This document shows, piece after piece, positions 26,519 to 35,500 of a DNA stretch of 64,000 nt. A program made the translations under genes and the position numbers. The DNA lies in contig NZ_CP093845.1 of the NCBI RefSeq assembly GCF_024732245.1, forward strand, positions 2,790,001-2,854,000, read 5' to 3'. This DNA is from Dietzia sp. B32 (lineage in GTDB: Bacteria > Actinomycetota > Actinomycetes > Mycobacteriales > Mycobacteriaceae). Under the pieces are notes generated by a model. The model saw only the letters and a list, made by a program, of their open reading frames with translations. It had not been told where the DNA came from and did not search any database. Numbering within the stretch: position 1 is the first letter of the stretch; each line of letters starts with the position of its first letter.

Positions 26519-26866
26519 GTGATCCCCGAGACGTGGATCCCGCACCGCCGCGACGACGGCGAGGTGGTCGGCTGGATCGACGTGACGGTCGCCGAGCCGG
26601 CACTCGTGCCGATCGACAGGCTGGGTCGCCCGATGGGCCCGGTCGACGACTGGCACGAGGCGGAGGCGGCGCTCGAGCGGGTCGGCCTCCGCTTCCTCAT
26701 GGACCGCTACCTGGTCGATGAGGGCGGACGCGACACCGTGGTCCGCATCGCCCACGTCTACGACGACCGCATCGTGTTGTCCACCGCGCTCACCGACGCG
26801 ATCGAGGACGTGGGTCGCGAGATCGTCGTGCCGTTCCCGGCGCCGGCGTCGCTGCGGCAGACCTGA
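26519..26866 (+). CDS. Small conserved-looking hypothetical protein
   Basis: A 115-residue acidic protein, starting IPETWIPHRRDDGEVVGWIDV. Its tail alternates strands and helices (RDTVVRIAHVYDDRIVLST). No membrane segment or catalytic motif is seen. The GTG start lies 14 nt after the GT2 stop, so the two are probably co-transcribed. I do not recognise the family; similar short proteins occur in other actinobacteria as far as I recall. Confidence 0.7.
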   Translation: MIPETWIPHRRDDGEVVGWIDVTVAEPALVPIDRLGRPMGPVDDWHEAEAALERVGLRFLMDRYLVDEGGRDTVVRIAHVYDDRIVLSTALTDAIEDVGREIVVPFPAPASLRQT

Positions 26867-26890
26867 CCCCGCCCGACGGACCGCCCCGCG

Positions 26891-28861
26891 TCACCGGCGC
26901 ACGATCACCATCCGCTCCCCGACCTCGCGGACGTCGAACCGGGTGGGGTCATCGAACTGCCGCGGCCGGAAGACGATCTCCTCGCGTGAGTTGTTCCGTA
27001 CCCGGGGCATCTGGTTGACCATGGCGGGCAGCACCCAGCGTCGGGACCCCTCGCGGGTCAGGACCAGGACGTCCGGGCTGCGGAACGCGCTCGACTCCAG
27101 CGCCTCGGTCAGCTCCTCGGGGGTCCCGGTCTCCGCCCACCGACGGACCTCATCGAGGCGCTCCTCGTACCGACCGGCCGGCGTCGCGTATGCCTGGGCC
27201 GGCGCCTGGAAGGAGAAGTAGGGGCGGTAGGCGTAGAGGGTCGGATCCGAGGTCAGCACGACGAGATCCGAGGGCACCCGGTCGCCGGTCAGGTCGTCCA
27301 CCGCGTCCAGCACGTCGCGGGACATCGCGGGGAACGCGCGGGCCGCGGCGGCGAACTCCGCGTCCTCCTCGGACACGTGCTGCACCATCTGCACGGCCGC
27401 GAGACCGGCGACGACCACGGCCGCGGCGAGGGTCCGGCCACGGGACCGGTCCGGAGAAGTGTGCACCGCCCACCGGGCCAGGGTCAGCGCGCCGACGACT
27501 CCCGCCAGCGCGAGGACCAGCGTGATGACCGGGATCATCCGGAACGGCAGCAGCGTGCTGCCGGTGACCGCCCGCAGCCCCGAGAGCACGTACCACCCCA
27601 GTACGGTCACCGTCGCCAGTCCGAGGGCCCGGGCCAGGACGAGCGTGCGGTCGGTCGGCGGGAGGGGGCCGTCGTGGTCGGGGACCACGTCGGCGTCGGG
27701 GTTCGTCCCGATCCGCGCTCGCAGCGATCCCGCGACCCGCTCGGCGGCGAGGTCGGCGCGGGCGGGCCACACGGTGACCACCAGCCACACGACGCCGATC
27801 AAACACAGCAGCCCGGCGGCGGACACCTCGAACATCGGAAGCGGCCACCGGGAGGCGACCTCGGGCGCGAAGTCGTTGGCCACCGACGACTCGGTCTCGG
27901 CGCCACCGAGGACGGCCAGCAGGAATCGATGCCAGAACAGCAGCGCGATCGCGGCGGAGATCCCGGCCATGGCGGCCAGTCGACCGAGTAGCGCGCGGAC
28001 CACCGCTCGGTCGGCGCGGTACCGCCAGGAATGGAGGACGACGACGAGGCCCACCATCAGCGCCGCGACACCCGCGATGAGGGTGTAACCGAGCGCCGCC
28101 CAGCCGAGGTACACACCGATCGTCACGACCAGCGGCCACGTGGGCCGCCCACCGTCCGGGTCGTGCGCCCGCGCGGCGGCGCGGGCGCAGAGCAGGAACG
28201 TCGCCACGACGACCTGCGGTAGCAGGCAGACGAGGATCCACGAGTAGGGCTCGTAGGCATTGGTGTGCACACCGACCACCGCGGTGACCAGCCCGAACAG
28301 GACCGCGAGACGCGTGGGCACCAGCCAGCGCCAGGCGACGAACGCGATCGCGCCCGCGATGGCCATGGTGACGATGGCGTACGGCTTGTAGAACTCCCAG
28401 CCGTCGACGCCCGCGATCCGGGCCAGCTGACCGCCCACCCAGAACCACTGGGGCGGATAGAAGGGCGCGGCGTCGGCGTAGAAGGGGTCGGCGAGGGCGG
28501 GGGAGTCGGCGAAGCGGGTGACGTAGGCGACGCGGTTGAGCTGGTCGCCGCCGAGGCCGAACAGGTAGTGCGGCGTGCCGTTCAGCAGGAGGCCGAGGTG
28601 GGAGGAGGCCAGGAAGGCCGGCCCGGCGGTGCCGAGGAGCCACAGGGTCCGGCCGCTCGTGGCCCTGCGCAGCAGCAGCCACCCGGTGAGGATGACGACC
28701 CCCGCAGCGAGGGTCGCACCGAACGTCTCGGGCAGCCAGCTGGGTTCGACGAACGGCAGCGCGTCGACTCCAGCGAACGTGAGGGCGCCGACCACCGCCG
28801 CGACCAGGAGGGCGGCGAGGAGTTCGCCGGCACGGCGGGCGAGCAGGCGGGCGTCGGTCAT
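26891..28861 (-). CDS. aftA: Galactan 5-O-arabinofuranosyltransferase
   Basis: Adds the first arabinose from decaprenyl-phospho-arabinose to the galactan chain of arabinogalactan, outside the membrane (GT85, GT-C fold). The 656 residues hold about ten membrane segments, and the first large loop has the AftA signature GGDQLNRVAYVTRFADSP, DPFYADAAPFYPPQWFW and GWEFYKPYAI. A soluble C-terminal domain of about 150 residues follows, ending VRRK-like without anchor. Length agrees with mycobacterial AftA (about 640). The ATG at 28861 overlaps the flippase stop by 4 nt, so the two are made together. This linkage is unlike M. tuberculosis, where aftA lies near the emb genes. Confidence 0.9.
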   Translation of the reverse strand: MTDARLLARRAGELLAALLVAAVVGALTFAGVDALPFVEPSWLPETFGATLAAGVVILTGWLLLRRATSGRTLWLLGTAGPAFLASSHLGLLLNGTPHYLFGLGGDQLNRVAYVTRFADSPALADPFYADAAPFYPPQWFWVGGQLARIAGVDGWEFYKPYAIVTMAIAGAIAFVAWRWLVPTRLAVLFGLVTAVVGVHTNAYEPYSWILVCLLPQVVVATFLLCARAAARAHDPDGGRPTWPLVVTIGVYLGWAALGYTLIAGVAALMVGLVVVLHSWRYRADRAVVRALLGRLAAMAGISAAIALLFWHRFLLAVLGGAETESSVANDFAPEVASRWPLPMFEVSAAGLLCLIGVVWLVVTVWPARADLAAERVAGSLRARIGTNPDADVVPDHDGPLPPTDRTLVLARALGLATVTVLGWYVLSGLRAVTGSTLLPFRMIPVITLVLALAGVVGALTLARWAVHTSPDRSRGRTLAAAVVVAGLAAVQMVQHVSEEDAEFAAAARAFPAMSRDVLDAVDDLTGDRVPSDLVVLTSDPTLYAYRPYFSFQAPAQAYATPAGRYEERLDEVRRWAETGTPEELTEALESSAFRSPDVLVLTREGSRRWVLPAMVNQMPRVRNNSREEIVFRPRQFDDPTRFDVREVGERMVIVRR

Positions 28862-30207
28862 CCGGCGGGCTCCCCGTGGCGGGAGGACGCGACCAGGCCG
28901 ACGACGTGGACCGCCACCCCGACGCCGGGGCCGGCGAGCAGCGCGATCGCCGCGCGCACGTCGAGCGCACCCGGGACCGCGACGAGCAGGACCGCCGCGG
29001 CGATGACCGCGACCCACCATCCGGAGTTGTAGAGCAGGTGCCGATCGAAGGCCAGCGCCGCATTGCCCGTCACCATCAGGGCGGCGGTGCCCACGGACGC
29101 GGCGGTCAGGGCGGCCAGGACGGCGCCGGGGAGCTCGAAGTCACCGCCGAACAGGACGCGGATCAACCACGGTCCCACCAGCCACGCGGCTCCCGCTCCC
29201 ACGATCCCCACGGCCGTGACCAGGCCCAGGGGCGTGGCGAGCGAACGCGGTCCAAGGGCGCGACGTCGGACGAAGTAGACGATGATCGCGCTCTGGAAAC
29301 TGGTGAGCGGCACGAGCAACGGCGCGCGGGTCAGGGTGATGGCGAGGATCACCGCGCCGACGAGCGGGGCCGGGTCGTCGGCCCGGACGGTGGCGGTGAC
29401 GAACAGCGGGAAGCCGGTGACCAGTGCCGAGGTCCCCGCGGAGGCGAGCATCGCCGCACCGGTGTTGCGCCAGAAGCGCCGGCGACCGGCGTCGACCGCC
29501 GAGGAGAGCGCGTCGCGGGTGGCGGGGGACAGCGCGATGAGCAGTGCCCACGTCACGGCACCGGCCACCGTGGCCACGGCGAACCCGAGCCCGGCGTCGC
29601 CGAGCCACCACGCGACCCCGGCGACGGCCAGGCGCAGCGCCGCGTCGACGGTGAGCAGGACCGCGTACAGACCCCAGCGTTCGGTGCCCGACAGGGCGCC
29701 CGCCGTCGCGGCCTGGAGGGTGAAGCCGAGGATGCCGAAGGCCATGATGGCGACGCCGACACCGGCGAACGTGGGCAGGCCCAGCGCGGGCCAGGCCGGT
29801 GCACTCACGGCGACGGCGGCCGCGAGGGCCAGGCCCAGCGCGAGCCCGGCCGGCAGCAACCGGATGTCCGACCGCGGCGGCCGCGCACCGGCGGTGCCGG
29901 GGCCCCCGGCGCGGGCCCCGAGCCCGCTGCCGACCCCGGGGGCCGACGTGTCGCCCTCACGAGCCGAGCGGACGGCGCGGGTGACCTCCTGCATCAGCCC
30001 GTTGGCGACGCCGCCGAGGGCGAAGAACGCACCCCAGTAGGTGGCGAACAGCGGATAGTCGGCCGGGCCGAGGGCACGGCCGGCGACGAGCATCACCAGA
30101 TACCCGGAGGCCGCGGCGAACAGGGTCGCCAGCGTCAGCGCCCGCATCCCGCCCGCGGCCCCGCGGCCGGTGGTGGGCGTCGGCTCAGCGGCTGCCGGTG
30201 TCGTCAT
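28858..30207 (-). CDS. Oligosaccharide/lipid flippase-like membrane protein (MATE/Wzx type)
   Basis: A 449-residue protein with twelve to fourteen membrane segments and a short Pro/Thr N-terminus. The start of the fold (LATLFAAASGYLVMLVAGRALGPADYPLF, WGAFFALGGVANGLMQEV) is typical of polysaccharide exporters of the Wzx/MurJ superfamily. It matches the position of Rv3630 in the syntenic region. It lies in one operon between the M1 peptidase and aftA, overlapping both (23 nt and 4 nt). Its cargo could be a polyprenyl-linked sugar used in arabinogalactan synthesis; that is inference from the neighbours. Confidence 0.85.
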   Translation of the reverse strand: MTTPAAAEPTPTTGRGAAGGMRALTLATLFAAASGYLVMLVAGRALGPADYPLFATYWGAFFALGGVANGLMQEVTRAVRSAREGDTSAPGVGSGLGARAGGPGTAGARPPRSDIRLLPAGLALGLALAAAVAVSAPAWPALGLPTFAGVGVAIMAFGILGFTLQAATAGALSGTERWGLYAVLLTVDAALRLAVAGVAWWLGDAGLGFAVATVAGAVTWALLIALSPATRDALSSAVDAGRRRFWRNTGAAMLASAGTSALVTGFPLFVTATVRADDPAPLVGAVILAITLTRAPLLVPLTSFQSAIIVYFVRRRALGPRSLATPLGLVTAVGIVGAGAAWLVGPWLIRVLFGGDFELPGAVLAALTAASVGTAALMVTGNAALAFDRHLLYNSGWWVAVIAAAVLLVAVPGALDVRAAIALLAGPGVGVAVHVVGLVASSRHGEPAG

Positions 30208-31588
30208 CGGGCATACCGAGGGTCGGCGGCAGGGGCTCGGAGAACAACCAGGCGTTCCACAGCGGGCGCAGATCGAGGGTGGTGTGGTCGGCGGCCATGT
30301 GGAGGAAGTCGGCGGTGGTGACGGTCTTGCCGGAGTACTTCGCGACCCACGCGCGGAGGAGGTCGAAGAAACGGTCGTCGCCGATCGTCAGGCGCAGCGC
30401 GTGCAGGGTGAGGGCACCGCGCTTGTAGACGCGGTCGTCGAACATGTCCTCGGGCCCGGGGTCCGACAGGAGGATGTCCTGGGGGGAGTCCTGCAACTTG
30501 GAGTAGTAGCGCAGGGCGTGGCTGCCCGCGTCGACGCCACCGGAGAACTCCGTCCACAGCCACTCGGCGTAGCAGGCGAAACCCTCGTGGAGCCAGATGT
30601 GTTTCCACTCGGCGACGGTGACGGCGTTGCCGAACCACTGGTGCGCGAGCTCGTGGGCGATGAGCCGCTCGTCCGAGTCCGGTCGGCCGGCGGCCTCACA
30701 CGTGTTCCGGCCGAACGTCGACATGCCCATCGCCTCGAGCGGGATCTCGAGTTCGTCGTCGGTCACCACGACCTTGTAGCTGTCGAACGGGTACGGGCCG
30801 AAGAGATCGGAGAAGACCGTGAGCATCTCGAGTTGCCGGACGAAGGCCTCCTTGAATCCGCGTTTGAGGTCGGCGGGGAGGAAGGCGTGGAACGGGACCG
30901 GCCCGTCGGTGGCCTCGAGGTGCTCGTAACGGCCGAGGTTGACGGTGACCAGGTAGGTGGAGGTGGGGTACGGGAGGTCGAAATCCCAGGTGGTCGTGCT
31001 GCCGCTGCGCTTCTTGCCGACGAGCGCACCGGTGACGACGGCGCGGTACGGCGAGTCGGTGGTGAGCCGGATGCGGAACGGGGCCTTGGAGGAGGGATGG
31101 TCGTCGCAGGGGAACCAGCTGGCCGCGCCGTTGGGCTGGTTGGCCACCAGGACGCCGTCGGTCAGCTCCTCCCACCCGACCTCGCCCCATGCGCCGCGGA
31201 TCGGCTTCGGGTTGCCGGAGTAGCGGATGGTCAGCGTGAACGCGGAACCCACGGCGAGCGGCTCGGCCGGGGTGATCGAGAGCTTGCCGCGGGGCCGGGT
31301 GTAGCGGGTGACGCGGCCCCGGTCGAGGAGCACCTTGGACACGGTCAGGTGTGGGGAGAGGTCGAGCTGGATCGTCTCGAGCGGCTCGGTGGCGGTCGCG
31401 GTGATCACCGCTTCGCCACGCAGGTTGTTGGGGCTCACCTTGTAGTTCAGGTCCAGCTCGTAGCGCGTGACGCGGTACCCGTGATTGCCGGCGCCGGGCA
31501 GGTAGGGATCGACCGGGTCGGAGCCCGACGGGGTGCGTGGGGCCGCGATTCTGGCGACGAGGTCTCTCTTGACTGCCTTCAATTCCAT
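30185..31588 (-). CDS. M1-family metallopeptidase (short form)
   Basis: A zinc aminopeptidase-type protein of 467 residues. The zinc site HELAHQWFGN with Glu 18 residues after the second His (HEGFACYAEWLW) is complete, and PLEAMGMSTFG takes the place of the exopeptidase GAMEN motif. The N-terminal beta domain (residues 25-210) is present but the large C-terminal helical domain of aminopeptidase N is absent. There is no signal peptide, so it acts in the cytoplasm. The 3' end overlaps the flippase start by 23 nt. Divergent from a membrane protein gene across about 170 bp. Confidence 0.92.
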   Translation of the reverse strand: MELKAVKRDLVARIAAPRTPSGSDPVDPYLPGAGNHGYRVTRYELDLNYKVSPNNLRGEAVITATATEPLETIQLDLSPHLTVSKVLLDRGRVTRYTRPRGKLSITPAEPLAVGSAFTLTIRYSGNPKPIRGAWGEVGWEELTDGVLVANQPNGAASWFPCDDHPSSKAPFRIRLTTDSPYRAVVTGALVGKKRSGSTTTWDFDLPYPTSTYLVTVNLGRYEHLEATDGPVPFHAFLPADLKRGFKEAFVRQLEMLTVFSDLFGPYPFDSYKVVVTDDELEIPLEAMGMSTFGRNTCEAAGRPDSDERLIAHELAHQWFGNAVTVAEWKHIWLHEGFACYAEWLWTEFSGGVDAGSHALRYYSKLQDSPQDILLSDPGPEDMFDDRVYKRGALTLHALRLTIGDDRFFDLLRAWVAKYSGKTVTTADFLHMAADHTTLDLRPLWNAWLFSEPLPPTLGMPDDDTGSR

Positions 31589-31667
31589 GACCCGCGCGAG
31601 TCTAGAGGACCAGCGGCCCGGAGCACCGCCGTGGACGACGCCCTGGACTCCCGCGAACTCGAGTACC

Positions 31668-31706
31668 GGAAAATACTTGCCAGACGGGAAAGTACTACCC
31701 TAGGGT
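31668..31706 (+). promoter_or_regulatory. Promoter with two GGAAA(A/G)TACT direct repeats
   Basis: GGAAAATACT (31668-31677) and GGAAAGTACT (31687-31696) are direct repeats 19 bp apart, about two helical turns. They flank TTGCCA (31677-31682), a possible -35 which has TAGGGT (31701-31706) 18 bp downstream as -10. The promoter drives the membrane protein/winged-helix pair, so the repeats are candidates for autoregulation by the encoded winged-helix protein. Confidence 0.5.
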
Positions 31707-31759
31707 GAAATCCACTCCGCGGTGGAAACTCCCCCGGGGCGCCGAGGGAAGGCAGAACC

Positions 31760-32212
31760 ATGGACTCACAGAACTCCACGACCGGTGAGGTCGATCGAGC
31801 GGAGGCGGCCCGCATGCTCGCCGAGGCCGAGGGTCGCCCATCGGTCAGCTCCCGGCACGACGTCGGTGTCTTCGCCGGTTTCGCCGCGGCCATCGCGATA
31901 CTGATGGGCCTCGGGACCATCGCGACGATGTTCACCAACTGGGCGCTCGTGCCCTACGCGGCGTTGTTGTTCGTGGCGATCTTCTGGCAGAGGCGAGCGA
32001 TCAGCGCGAGCCCCCGGGGGTCGGGTAGGACCTACACGTGGGGCGTCGCGGGATCCGGAGCGATGGTCTTCGTCGTGGTGACGGGCCTGCACGTCATCCG
32101 CACGACGATCGGTCTCACGCCCTGGTGGTTCGCCCTCGGCGTGCTGGTGGTCGCGCTGCCCGGACTGGTGGCGGCCGCGATCATCGTCCGACGGGGGCCG
32201 AGTGATGAGTGA
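31760..32212 (+). CDS. Small membrane protein encoded with a winged-helix regulator
   Basis: A 150-residue protein: about 45 hydrophilic residues, then four membrane segments (VFAGFAAAIAILMGLGTI, WALVPYAALLFVAIFW, GVAGSGAMVFVVVTGLHV, WWFALGVLVVALPGLVAAAI). Its 3' end overlaps the start of the regulator gene. Such small membrane proteins often pair with HTH_34-type regulators; its biochemical role is unknown. The ATG has an AAGGCAG element upstream. Confidence 0.75.
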   Translation: MDSQNSTTGEVDRAEAARMLAEAEGRPSVSSRHDVGVFAGFAAAIAILMGLGTIATMFTNWALVPYAALLFVAIFWQRRAISASPRGSGRTYTWGVAGSGAMVFVVVTGLHVIRTTIGLTPWWFALGVLVVALPGLVAAAIIVRRGPSDE

Positions 32213-32510
32213 CGCGGCGGGGCACGCCCGGCATCGGCTCGACGAGGTGATCCACGCTCCGGTGCGGTTCTCGATCGTCGCCGCGCTGGCCGGGGTCGAC
32301 GACGCGGAGTTCGCGCGGATCCGCGACACGGTCGAGGTGACCGACTCGACCCTGTCCAAGCAGGTCGCGGTTCTGGAGAAGGCCGGGTACGTCAAGGTGA
32401 AGAAGGGCTACGTCGGCAAGCGCCCCCGCACGTGGCTCTCACTCACCCGGGACGGTCGTAAGGCGTACGAGTCGCACCTGGCGGCGCTGCGCGCGATCGC
32501 CGGCGGCTGA
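32205..32510 (+). CDS. Winged-helix transcriptional regulator (HTH_34/MarR-like)
   Basis: About 101 residues with one winged helix: DEVIHAPVRFSIVAALAG, recognition helix VEVTDSTLSKQVAVLEKAG and wing YVKVKKGYVGKRPRTWLSLT. It lacks an effector domain, which is usual for this family of small dimeric repressors. ATG 32205 and an upstream GTG at 32202 are both possible; either overlaps the end of the membrane protein gene. Likely targets are its own promoter repeats at 31668-31696. Confidence 0.87.
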   Translation: MSDAAGHARHRLDEVIHAPVRFSIVAALAGVDDAEFARIRDTVEVTDSTLSKQVAVLEKAGYVKVKKGYVGKRPRTWLSLTRDGRKAYESHLAALRAIAGG

Positions 32511-32523
32511 CCCGCTTACCGGC

Positions 32524-35500
32524 TCACCCCCTCCAGGGCGCGATCGGGTTGCCCTGCCAGCGGGTGCCGGGCGGAATGCGGTCGCCGCGCATCACCAGCG
32601 AGGCGGGACCGACCGTGGAACCGTCTCCGATGGATGACGCCGGCAGCGCGACGCAGTGGCACCCCAGTGTTGCCCCGGCCTCGATCGTCACCCGGTCGAT
32701 CTGCATGATGCGGTCGTGGAACAGGTGGGTCTGGACCACGCAGCCGCGGTTGATCGTGGCGCCGTCGCCGAGGGAGATCAGGTCGGCCTCGGGCAGCCAG
32801 TACGACTCGCACCACACGCCGCGGCCGATGCGCGAACCCAGGAGGCCCAGCATCGCGTTCATCACCGGGGTGCCCGTCGCGGGCCGGGCCAACCACGGCG
32901 CGGCCAACAGTTCGATGAACGAGTCGGCGACCTCGTTGCGCCACACGAACGACGACCACAGCGGTTGCTCGCCCGCACGTATGCGACCCACCAGGATCCA
33001 CTTGGCCAGCACGGCCACCACCAGGGCGACCAGCCCCGCGTAGGCGAGCGTCAGCCCGGAGGTCAGTGCGGCCACCCCGAAGCCCCACTCCAGGTGGATC
33101 TCCTGCAGCACGACCAGGACGCTGAGCAGGAGGAGGAATGACATCCACACGGGGATCAGCCGGAGGGTCTCCCACGCCCCGCGGGCGACCTTGAGACGGC
33201 GTGGCGGCTGGTAGGTGCGGATGTCGTCGGTGTCGGCGACGGCTCGCGGCAGTCTCTGCGGCGGGGATCCCAGCCACGAGGTGCCCTTCTTGGCCTTCTG
33301 CGGTGCGGAGGACAGCACGGCGACCAGGCCCCGTGCGGGCACCTTCCGGCCGGCGGAGGCGATACCGGAGTTGCCGAGGAAGGCGCGCTTGCCGACCCGG
33401 GCGTGCTCCAGCCGCATCCATCCGGAGCCGAGCTCGTACGGGGCGACCATGGTGTCGTCGGCGAGGAACGCCCCGTCGCGGACGGTGGTGAGTGCGGGGA
33501 TGAGCAGCACGGTCGAGGCCTCGACGTCCCTGCCGATCTTCGCCCCCAGCAGGCGCAACCAGATCGGGGTGAGCATCGAGGCGTACAGCGGGTACAGCCA
33601 GTTCCTGGCGGCGTCCATGAGGCGTTCACTGCACCACGCCTGCCAGGCGATCCGCGAGTGGACCGGGTGGAAGCCGGGGTTCAGCCCGATCGACAGCACC
33701 CGGACCGCGACGAGTGTGGCCGCGGCGAAGACCGCGAGTGCGAGGAGCGTGGCGGGGACCGACCACAGCACGACGCGCAGGACCAGCTCGCCCGGGCCGC
33801 CGGCGCCGCGGGCTCCCCACGCCACCAGAGCGAGACCCGCGAGCAGGGCGGCCAGCGGCATCGCACCGAGCGCCACGGCGGAGAACTGGTAGACCAGGCT
33901 CCAGACCCGGTTGTGGGGCGCGGGCTCGGCAGGCCAGCTCGACCCCCGCTTGCCGCGCTTGAGCGCGGGGGAGCCCGCGTAGCGCTTGCCTGCCTTGACC
34001 GTGCCGACCACCGCGGAGCCGATCTCCACATGTGCCCCGCGGCCCACCACCGCGCCGGGCAGCAGGGTGGACCGGGCGCCCACCACCGCGTTCTCGCCGA
34101 TCTCGACGGAACCCACGTGCACGATGTCGCCGTCGATCCAGTACCCGGCCAGGTCCACCTCGGGTTCGATCGAGGCCCCGTCGCCCACCCGGAGCAGGCC
34201 GGTGACCGGCGGGAGGGTGTGCATGTCCACACCGTGTCCGATCTGCGCCCCCAGTAACCGCGCGAAGGGGGTGAGCCACCCGGCACCCTCGAGGTTGGCG
34301 GCCCCGGAGACCTCGACCAACCGCTCGGCGGCCCAGATCCGCAGGTGCACCGACCCCGCCCGCGGGTACATCCCCGGGGTCACTCCGGCGGTGAGCACCC
34401 GGCACAGGCCGGCGGTGACCAGCATGCGGCCGGCGGGCAGCAGGAGCAGCACCGCCAGGACCCCGAGCAGCCACCACGACACCGGCCGCGCCCAGGCGAG
34501 CCCGAGCGCGTCGGCGGCGTTGTTGGCGATGCCCACCCAGGTGAGCCACTGCAGGCCGGTCAGGGTGAGCAGCGGGATCGTGGCGAGCACCTGCAGGAGC
34601 TGCGCGCCGCGGCCGACGGGCCGGACGTGCCGCGGTTCGACCTCGGCCTCGGGCTCGAGCTCGTCCAGGAACCCGGCGAAGTCGCCCAGGCGCGAGCGGT
34701 CGTAGATGTCGCCGACCGTCACCGAGGGGAAGCGTTCGCGAACCCGGGCCACCACGTGCGCGGCGGCCAGCGATCCGCCGCCGAGGGCGAAGAAGTCCTC
34801 GTCGACCCCGGAGACGTCGGCCCCGAGGGCCGCCGACCACAGTTCGGCGACCCACGCCTCGATGCCGTCGAGCTCGGACTCGGCGGCCGAGGTCTGTGCC
34901 AGCGGCCACGGCAGGGCGGCCCGGTCGACCTTCCCGGAGGTGCGGGTCGGCAGATCGTCGACCAGGGCCAGGCGCGGAACCACGCCGGCGGGCAGGTGCT
35001 CGCGCAGGCGCCCGGCCGCGTCGGCGAGGTCGAAGCCGCCGGGGTCCTCGGCGACGAGGTAGGCCACGAGCACGGGCTGGCCGGCATCGGTCTTCTTCAC
35101 CGCGGCGGCGCCGGCGCTCACGCCGGGCAGCGCGGACACGGCGGTGTCGACCTCGCCCAGCTCGAGGCGTCGCCCGCCGATCTTGACCTGGTCGTCGACC
35201 CGGCCGGTGAAGTACAGGCCGTCCGCCTCGAGTCGCACCACGTCGCCGGACCGGTAGGCCCGGTCCCATCCGAGTGTCCCCATCGGCGCGTACTTCTCGG
35301 CGTCCTTCTCGGGATCGAGGTAGCGGGCCAACCCCACGCCGCCGATCACCAGCTCACCGGATTCGCCGTACGCGACGGGCTGACCGGCGGCGTCGACCAC
35401 CGCGAGGTCCCATCCGTCCAGGGGTAGCCCGATCGACACCTCACCGCGGCCGTCCAGCGGGGCGGCGCAGGCGACGACGGTCGCCTCCGTGGGGCCGTAG

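Noticed and set aside
28876-30321. A 481-codon plus-strand frame opposite the flippase
   Set aside because: Extreme Gly/Asp/Arg/Gln composition typical of a shadow frame; the flippase on the minus strand is well supported.
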